NCBI GenBank assembly: GCA_016584305.1 | Contig: JACEEZ010020305.1 | Coordinates: 147,501 to 211,500, forward strand | Reading direction: 5' to 3' | Source: Chionoecetes opilio | Lineage: Eukaryota > Arthropoda > Malacostraca > Decapoda > Majidae | Length of the DNA stretch: 64,000 nt | Shown: piece by piece, positions 55,807 through 64,000 of the stretch | Numbering within the stretch: the first letter of the stretch is position 1 | How the letters are laid out: every line of letters begins with the position of its first letter | Position numbers and translations under genes: made by a program | Notes under the pieces: generated by a model | What the model was told of the DNA's origin: nothing | What the model saw: the letters and a program-made list of their open reading frames with translations, nothing else | Databases searched by the model: none

Positions 55807-58800
55807 TCATCTCCTGAAAAGTCCGCCTTCAAACTCACATAAATCACACAGCAGATCAACTGTTGGGAAGAAGAAACATGATATTACAATCACACCTAAT
55901 CTAAATTTAATATAATCTCTTCTTCCATTATATCAGAACCAATGAATTTTTGATAGGTATCTTGAATTATAATCTGAAACATCCTGTTGATGATATTGGT
56001 CTTATTAAATCTATATCATAACATGGTGTTTTGAATCTTATTAAGCTATTCAATCTTAAATTACTGCAAAAATTTGATTCCAGGCTCTACTTAAATTTAA
56101 AGTACTGGCTACATACCTTTAAAACTATAGAGGCATTGCCTAAGATTTGCTTCAAAGATCAAGTCTGTTTCAACTTGACATTTGTTTCTTTTCAAAATAA
56201 TATACTATTCCATCTATTTGTCTGTTATAATGCAACTGATCTATTTGTCCTTAACCGAACCTACATTCTGCTCTTCTTCAGGTGTGTACCACCACATAGG
56301 TTTGGAGACGGACACCTGTATGAAATTAATGTTTCAGTTCTAACTCTGTTCTCCCCCAAATACGGCAGCATACAAGATGAACAAAATATTCCAATTACTA
56401 AGTAATATATCTAATAGCTTGAGAAAAATAGAAAAGTAGGAACCTTACTTGTTTCTCTGTCAAACTTAATATCGTTGCTCTTGGCGGCTATGGCGGCCAT
56501 GAGGGCAGGGTACTGGGGGAATGGAGACACTTTGCCCCACCAGTCAGGGTCAACGGTGGACCAGTGGTGCAGCACCTCGATGCACGACACCAACACACGG
56601 TACACCTTACTCTTATCTGCAAATAAAATACAAGAAAAGGTCACAAAATTCCAGCAAGATTATGAATGATGTATCAGTGGCATTTATATCTACTTCGTTG
56701 CATTTAACATGGAAAAAACAGAGGCCATGTTGTTTTGGGAATTTCTACGAGGCAACAATAAAAAGGAAGGCCTTCTGTTATAAACATTTCTGACAACATT
56801 AAGTTGAAAACACGTGGCACTATGCATTTTAGCCACCTGTGTGATGAGGTGCTTCCAGTGCTTGATAGATGTGCCATATGAAGGTTCCCAGGAGGTGGGA
56901 GGAGCAGGGGCAGCTGGAGTTAAGCCAGATAGATGGTGAGGTTATTTTCACATTGGCCCATGTCCAGTCCAGCAAGGCTCTGAGTGTGTCCACCCCGGGA
57001 ACACACAGCTTCTTCACTTTCTTACACAACTGGCTAATAAGGCACACCTCTGAAAGTGAATCTCATTAAGTTTAAAAAAAGCTGAAAGAGGATGGAAGAA
57101 GATGCAGCTATATAGCAACCAGACATAATGAAATCCATAGTAAAATAGCAACAAGACAACAGACACACTTGAGCAGCAACTCATAGATGTGCACTCAAAT
57201 TCAAGCTATCCACTTAAAGTTTTATCCACTAAAGAAAACCATATTGGAAGCTGAACGTTCACATTCTTAGTTTTCTATCTGCTAAATATTTATAAGTGAC
57301 TTAGTGTAAAATCATGGATGAAATCTTCCTTTCTACATATGCTTTAAGATACATGTACTATTACTATGTGGATATGGATTTCAGAAATGGAAAAAAAATG
57401 CTTGTACAATATCATAATAGAGCACCTGAAGACACGCACAGCTGGCAGTGAGGAGCAAGTGCCGCAGCAACCCTCAGAAGTGTTCCCGCCTCCCCGCCAT
57501 GCTCAAGGCTGCCACAACAGTCCCTTAATGCTAACACCAAAGCTTCACGACTGAAAACAAACACAAATACCAATTGGGATCTAATATGAGGTAAAATATA
57601 TAAATAGCCATCAATAAGTAACTCATCAATTTAAAATCATAGTGCTACTCTACTTTTTTTTAATGAAATACTAATATCAAAAGAGTAATGTGGTCGTAAT
57701 AAAACACATATTAAAAAAGATCTAAATTTTTTCATGTTTTTTATATCCACAACCTCAGATACATAAATAGATCTTATAGATATACATCAAGAAGTACTCA
57801 GAATGTAAAGGGCAAACTTGCCAATCAGCAAGTTTTGAAATTTAATGTATACATGAAAAGTGAATCCCTCATTCATCCTTTTTTGTAAGTTGACATATTT
57901 GCCTATATGTCACATCTATAATCTATTATGCTGTGTATGAGTCTCTGAGAGTCTCTAAAACATACTGGAGACTGACCAAAAGCTATCAAAAAGAAAAATA
58001 TGTATAATAGGATGCAAGTATGCTATAATTTTTTTTTGTAAAATTAACACAAATGTTGCCTAGTTTTAGGAGCTTTTCTTCAAGCCGTGAGCCGGGTGAT
58101 TTTTACCCTTGCATTCTAAACACCTCGATGATTCACTTACCTATTTCCTTCAATATGAAGTTTTCCAGTTCTAGAAATCTTCTCAGTTGCCTCTAGTAAT
58201 TTGGATCGTATTCTTCTGTTGACTATGTCATCCTGACAAGAAAATGTGGTCTGACTGTCAATAATCAGGTGTGTGGTTACATTATGTCACAACTAAATGC
58301 CAAAATGACCATGCAAGACTTAATGAAAACACTTGCATCTCAAATAGTGAGATGAGAAGAAAAAAAAATGTGATGGTTAACATTGCATATGAGTTTACCT
58401 TTATCTTTATGGGTGACAGGTGAGCAGTGATGGCTTGCAGTACACTGGGTTCTGAGGAAGACTTGAAGTACAACAGAATTTGAATGGCAGGACCCACCTG
58501 CCTCTCGTACCACGCTGTTGGGTCACTGGGGTACTGCATCAACCTGTCGATACCACATTGGAAGTAACATTAACAGTCTGTAAAGTTATGAAAAGTTTCA
58601 CTGTTTCATATGTGTATCCTATTTAGAATTTATATACGAGCATAACCCTAATGTATTGTGAGTTTTTCATTTTGACTATCTATCTATTATTGTTAATTCA
58701 CAATTTTGCCTATGTAACTTTTACATTGAAAGATTATACTATGTACTTATTGTTCTCTTGTTTACATGTGTGTACGTATGTGTTTCCTTGTAGAGACCTT

Positions 58801-61800
58801 ATACATTACTTTAGATCTAAATTATTGTGTGTGAACTTCCTTATGACTACTGTAAATTTTCATTCGTTCTGCGTCTATGACAGTAAAACAAATAATGCAG
58901 TATGGAATAATTCAAACGTTACATTAGCAGAAAATATTGAATAAGCTGAATATACTGTTAAGGATTCAGACAGCTGTAGTTTCAAGAAGAGAAAGGTGTG
59001 TCTGAAGGTTCTACTGACCTGCACTGATCACCATCTTTATCAGAGACAGTGATACGGGTCTGCTGCAGTCTTTCAACAGCCATAGTAACTAGTTTGCACT
59101 CCACACTTTTGTCCTGTCATGAAAATAAAACCTGGTATTAGGCATGCTACAAATCATTACAGTACTTTCTTCACACAACCAGCCATTTGCTACACATGCG
59201 GGATAGCACTTGGAGAAAGTAGGAGAATATACAAATTCAATTAAATGAAAATATACTAGCAATTAAGTAGTGAATCGTTATGCATTATTGGAATTCATGA
59301 TCATGCAGTATTTCTTTCATAACAGTGGTAATGGCTGAATATCTAGTACTGGAAGGTGATGCACAGCTATATTTGCCCAGCTGCTCTAACTTGTGTACAG
59401 AAACTAGCACAAATGAAAAATGAAAATCAGCTTTTAGTTATGCAACCACTCTTGTTTCATGTTATATCTTTTGACAAAAGATGGCAAGAACTATGATTTT
59501 CATCTCACACTAAATAATCTATTTCATTAGTAAAGGAAGATGCATGTGCAGCATGATTGAAAAAGACCACTTTGGACTACCTCTCTTAAGGCCCCGGAAA
59601 TGATGCTTAACCATTCAGAGGGTAAACTCCATCCAGCAGATCCACAGGAGTCTGAGGAAAGAGGGGAGGGGGAAGCGATGGGTGTGGCTGATGGTGTGTG
59701 TTGGTGGACAGCCACGGCACCGCAGGACAGGAGAGTGGCAATACTTCTGGTCTGGCAAACCTGGCCTGGAAAAACACTGGGCTAAGACATGAGCCTTCAC
59801 AATACAATCTACTGTATTTCAAATAGAAGATTATTCAAAGGATTGAGGGTTCAGGGGAAAGTCCTTCTTACGATTTTCATTTTGTATATGTTATGGGTAT
59901 ACTTTTTCATGGGAAAGAAACTACTGAGAGAAAGGATCCCAGCCCTCTACCCTCATCCCTTATAGTCTCCGCCTACGAAATGCATAAGGGAAGCAAAGGA
60001 ATAAGGAATGCAAAGGGAATAAAGAGACTCATTCCACACCCCACCACGAAAGGAGGTAAACAGATCTAGGATAAAAGAAAATGAAGAAATAAATACATAA
60101 TAATAGCAATAATGATGATGATGATAGAAAAAACAAAACAATTATAAGTGACAATAATAAAAGTAAAATGAAAGTATACCCTGAAATGAATAGGTGAACA
60201 AAATTATACGGTACAAATGTATAGTTATACTGCGTCAAATGACTTTCCTAAATGAATAAAAACAAGAGTAATAATCTCAGGTGCTCGTGCTTCCCTTCAT
60301 CAGGACACAATAGACATCAGAGACAGGGCGTCACTTCACCCACCTCTTGGGGACGCCACAGCAAGCCTTCTTCTCGGCACATTTTTCAGTTGTGGTGATT
60401 CTGATTCTGTCTGTACTTCAACAGATACTTTTACAGCCCGGCAGGAAAAGTCAAATCTGAAGATAGAAAGTTCATTTTAATAATAATAATGAAGGCAATA
60501 AAAATAATAATGATAATAATGAAATAATAATGAACAAGAGAAAAGAGAGGAACAGTTCACAGAGAGTAATACATTATAGCACAACTGCCAATCCGATCAT
60601 AGGCTGCCTGAGTTCTCAGCTCATCGGCTACCAGCCCACCCTTGCAAATCTTCAAATCTTCAACAAGGCCTTCTCAACCAAATTTACATTGTCAGCATAG
60701 ACATCCCTTCTGGGCCAAAAGTAATTAACGAAATCTTTCATTTTCTGTAATAAAAACAATTTTTAGCTCAAATAGTGTGTTGAGGACGTAGGCCCTCATG
60801 TCCTTCAGTTAGAGGAGGAAAGGGACGAGGGAGTAACACTGCTCCTCCTGTGCCAATCATGAGGTTTAAGAACAACTGGATACATGCAACATAGATACCT
60901 AGATGTAAGGCTTGAGTCTGCATCCTTGGCAAACAACGCAGAAGTCTTGTCAAGTCGTGGCCTCTTGTTTGGAGGACCCGCTGTCTGTGACGCCTGCAGG
61001 GCCTGAGGCTGCTGCTCCAGCCGGTGACACCGCTGCAACAGCTCCTCAATTTCTCTCTTCTGAAATGAGTCCTGGAGTTACTACAATAATGATCAAGAAA
61101 AGGCTCATGGCTGAAGGACAAGGAAAAATGACCAGGAAGCACCGCCCTATGAGAACCGAGTTGCCCTTCTAACTACCAAGACAGGGCTCCCAAACATCTG
61201 ATTTGAGTGCAAGTGTGAAAACTAGTAACTGTGCCACTAATGTCAGTTCCCTCACTTCCCTGTAATGTAAAAGTTCAAAGTAATTAATGTTAGTCAACAG
61301 TTATCATTCATATGCCAAGCTCGTTTTTATTCAACATTGCAGACACATTCAATTCAATGAAATATTTATACTCCACAAGTTAAGCTCAACTTAAATTTAG
61401 TAAATTAAGAGCACAAGGAATGCTTAACCATTTTCATTCAAACTGTATTCAAAAGATACATACATTAAAAATGTTAAAAAAAATGCTTCCATGAAATAAA
61501 TTGTATGATTATGCATGATGAGCTTACAATCTTTACAAGTGAAATGCAAACAACATACAACTTGCCTTGAAGTGAAGTTCACTTTGCAATTTATCTACTA
61601 TCACGTTTTTCTCCTTCAATTTGATGTCTGCTTCTGTAGCTTGTTTAGAAATCTAGAAAAGAAAATCAACACTGAATTTGTATCATCACATCAATTATAA
61701 TTATCATCATTGTCACTTCCCCTTACAGTTTAGCACGTCTAAAACATACTGTCACTCCATTTACCTCCATTCACTCCATTCCATAACCTGACAACACATC

Positions 61801-63296
61801 CCACATTCCTTTCCAGTCACTCTTAACATAAAAGCCCATAAGTCACAAAAGTTGAATAAAGTTTGATATCTTTTCCTGACATTTTCTTTTTAGTTATCAT
61901 CCCTAGATTGAAAAAATGAGCATTACAACCTTTCTCCATTTCATTCTCTGCGTTCCTCACTAATTTAGTCTGCAGTGATCTACTTCATGTATATATGCTA
62001 TATTTTTCTATACACATTGCCAAGGACACTAGATAGACTGACTTATGAAATTACTGCATTACATCTTGGCTGGTTTTCCCCTGTGGATTGAGTACAATTA
62101 TTGGTTTAATTTTCACTCAGTCAGTCATCTTTAGCTAATTTCTAGTCTTAGACATGCTAAGCAGTAAACTAGGCTAAACATGTTTAATAACAAAAAATAA
62201 GAAAAAAATCAAAATAAATAATTATGAGAACCTACATTACCAGTTCATGCAATAACATTTGTACAGACTTACTACAAAATGACTAACCTTTTCTCTGCCC
62301 TTTTTCTCCGCTGCCTCAATCGCAGCACAGTGGTCCAGACGCTCAGTCTCCAAAACAGTCTCTTTCCTCTTCAGTTCTGATCGTAGTAAGGAAATCTGCA
62401 TCCAAAGACAACATTCAAATATCAAATGTAATAATTGTTTCTATACAAAATATACATAAGAATAGATTCTTTAGAATTTGGTGTCTTGTTGAGTTAACAA
62501 AATACACAAATATAAAGAAGGATAAAAATTAAATCAGATTAAGTCGAATAACATTGTTGAATTAATAAATAAGAATGAAAACATTTAATACAATCTGTTT
62601 ACACTAAATTAAGATTCATAGAATGTAAACTTCACCAATGCAAGTGGAAGGATCTCAAACTTGCCAACCAAATTTAACCCTAAGTTGTCAACAAAATATC
62701 AAATTCTGTAATCTTACCTCTCCCTGCATTACAAGAATCCTTTCATCAAGTTTTGCCTTTTCTTCTTCAGCCTTTTTAACCAACAGATGATTTCCTGCAA
62801 AAGCATCACCTCCTGACCTCAATTTTGCAGGGCTCTTAACTTTGCTGGGGCTGCCTCTGGAGGCTGACGTGCTCAACACAACACCCGCACTCCTTGAAGT
62901 GGGCTTCCTCGCTGATGTGTTTTGGTGTAAACTGCTGCTTCTACCAGAGAAGTCACTGAACCTACTCATGTAACCAGTATTTTGAATATCTCTCCTCTGA
63001 TTTCTTGTACTGCTTGTTGCATCATTGACTGACTGATTGGCACTACTGCTTCTTGTACTGCACACTCCACTGTCCCTTAAATGGTTCAGGCTGCCATTAC
63101 TTATTACACCAGATAGCTTTTTGGCTTCTGATTCATGGCTATTTTTACTCGCAGGCAATTTCTGAATGTGATGAGTGTTGTTGTGGCCATTGGCTGTACC
63201 CTGGCCCTGAGGTCGCTGTGAACATAACTGTGTGGCCAGAACCATGCACTCCTCCATGGCATTTTCATCAAGCTCTTCCCAGTCATCTTCATCCAT
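55807..63296 (-). CDS. ATRIP: ATR-interacting protein (ATRIP), 13 coding exons, 707 aa
   Basis: Minus-strand coding exons are 63296-62718, 62395-62288, 61652-61566, 61059-60899, 60456-60344, 59765-59581, 59113-59019, 58543-58399, 58232-58141, 57550-57426, 57049-56837, 56616-56449 and 55859-55807 (TGA). All phases agree. The N-terminus MDEDDWEELDENAMEECMVL parallels the acidic checkpoint-recruitment motif that binds RPA70. A Ser-rich linker follows, then a coiled coil at about residues 172-265 (ILVMQGEISLLRSELKRKE, KLQSELHFKKREIEELLQRC), and a helical C-terminal half ending VYRVLVSCIEVLHHWS and ETIDLLCDLCEFE. The last segment resembles the conserved ATR-binding tail (EExxxDDL type). ATRIP brings ATR kinase to RPA-coated single-stranded DNA. 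A 5' UTR intron ends at 63304 (TTTGCAG acceptor). The intron after 61566 uses a GC donor. Confidence 0.85.
61566..61652 (-). CDS. ATRIP: ATRIP coiled-coil exon followed by a GC-AG intron
   Basis: 29 codons (ISKQATEADIKLKEKN onward to LQSELHFK). The donor reads TTCAAG|GCAAGT, the favourable context for a U2-type GC donor. Skipping to any nearby GT breaks the frame or the conserved LQSELxFK segment. Confidence 0.78.
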
Positions 63297-63303
63297 TTGT
63301 GCT
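62718..63303 (-). CDS. ATRIP: First coding exon of ATRIP
   Basis: The acceptor ends at 63304. A 7-nt 5' UTR remnant precedes the ATG (63296-63294) in ACAAATGG context. The exon encodes 193 residues: acidic N-terminus, Ser/Asn-rich linker with GSPSKVKSPAKLRSG, and the start of the coiled coil (KAEEEKAKLDERILVMQGE). Donor GAG|GTAAGA. Confidence 0.8.
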
Positions 63304-64000
63304 CTGCAAAGAACACAAAATCATAGCAACACCCATTGACATAAACACACATAAGCAGAAACATAAATCACCAAACTAGTCCAGCAGTTCAATTCAATTG
63401 GGAGTCCTGTCATGTCTTATCCTGTAAATGTACTGTTATTATTATTATTAGTTGTCATTTTGTTTACTTGGGCATAGGGTATCAATACGAGACTTTCTTT
63501 GCATATCTCAATCTAATGTCTATTTTATCGATACACATTCTAGGGGGTCCATACAATAACCGGAACAGAGATTATGTCCGGAACGGAGTTTGTATTAAGA
63601 CAATTTGGCATTTATTGGGACATTGAATGAAGTTATTAAAAGAATAATAATGTTTTATTCGACATTAAACGATACATTCTGGAAAATATAAATTTTTTCG
63701 GCTCGAAAAGATAAATCTCCGATCATGCAATGCATTGTCATTGTAATGCACGGTTCATTCGCCAGGTGTCGGCATAACCAGGTCTGGGACACTGGTTAAT
63801 CAGAACATGTACTTATTATGACGATGTATGAATATTATATTTTGCAGGTGTTGTTGAAGAACGATTGAAAAGACGACATGGACCAGGAAATAAGTTGATA
63901 AACATGAGTTCAAATGTGTTACTTTTATCATTTTACTTTTTAGACAGATACTGTGGTAATAATGATTTATATATTTATAAAGATATATATTTATAACAAT
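63304..64000. other. ATRIP 5' intron and upstream region
   Basis: AT-rich, with a short ATT repeat near 63437. The noncoding first exon and promoter of ATRIP should lie here or beyond the window. No second gene can be supported. Confidence 0.4.

Noticed and set aside
59612..59617. Alternative donor for ATRIP exon 6 (ATG|GTTAAG)
   Set aside because: It leaves phase 2 and creates a stop in the next exon. GAG|GTAGTC at 59581 keeps the frame.
60650..60770. Extra ATRIP exon with a TTATTACAG acceptor
   Set aside because: Joining it to the preceding exon gives an immediate in-frame TGA.
63848..64000. Possible plus-strand exon after TTTTGCAG
   Set aside because: Only a very short peptide follows and no partner exon lies in the window.

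Overview
The window looks like nuclear DNA from an arthropod, most likely a decapod crustacean. Genes are spread over small exons with GT-AG introns. Long di- and trinucleotide arrays are very dense, TTAGG telomere-type motifs occur inside repeats, and there is a varied load of transposons (PIF/Harbinger, hAT, piggyBac-like, mariner, Penelope, LINE, tRNA-SINE, one solo LTR). No prokaryotic features are present. The species assignment is inference.

Three host genes can be assembled from splice sites whose phases match throughout. (1) A plus-strand gene of unknown function has exons at 135-291, 28230-28270, 30141-30536, 30828-30950 and 31298-31342. It encodes a secreted, Thr/Pro-rich, acidic protein, and its 5' end lies outside the window. 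Its roughly 28-kb intron holds most of the simple-sequence arrays. (2) A minus-strand spartin-like gene (SPART) runs from its start at 39823 to its stop at 35168 in nine coding exons, 468 aa. It converges on gene 1. It has the spartin core and PPxY motifs, but no MIT domain and only a stub of the senescence domain. (3) A minus-strand ATRIP gene (ATR-interacting checkpoint protein) runs from its start at 63296 to its stop at 55807 in 13 coding exons, 707 aa.

Between SPART and ATRIP lies a transposon-rich block (about 40-55 kb). It contains a Harbinger MITE (42728-43398), a stranded hAT end (43826) and long AT arrays. It also contains a complete-looking autonomous PIF/Harbinger element (44722-49003, TAA target duplication) with a DDE transposase and a MADF/Myb-like partner gene. 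Next comes a Penelope-like element (reverse transcriptase plus GIY-YIG) flanked by inverted repeats that carry hammerhead-like cores, one of them split by a hAT insertion with an 8-bp duplication. Last is a 38-bp satellite split by a 930-bp solo LTR with a CAGG duplication.

The giant intron of gene 1 is a graveyard of small elements with readable histories. Two separate piggyBac-like MITEs are nested at TTAA sites. Four hAT insertions in the window have perfect 8-bp target duplications. There are also two SINE copies with 12-13 bp duplications, LINE 3' ends, a foldback pair with arms of about 300 bp, and a large 30-bp minisatellite.
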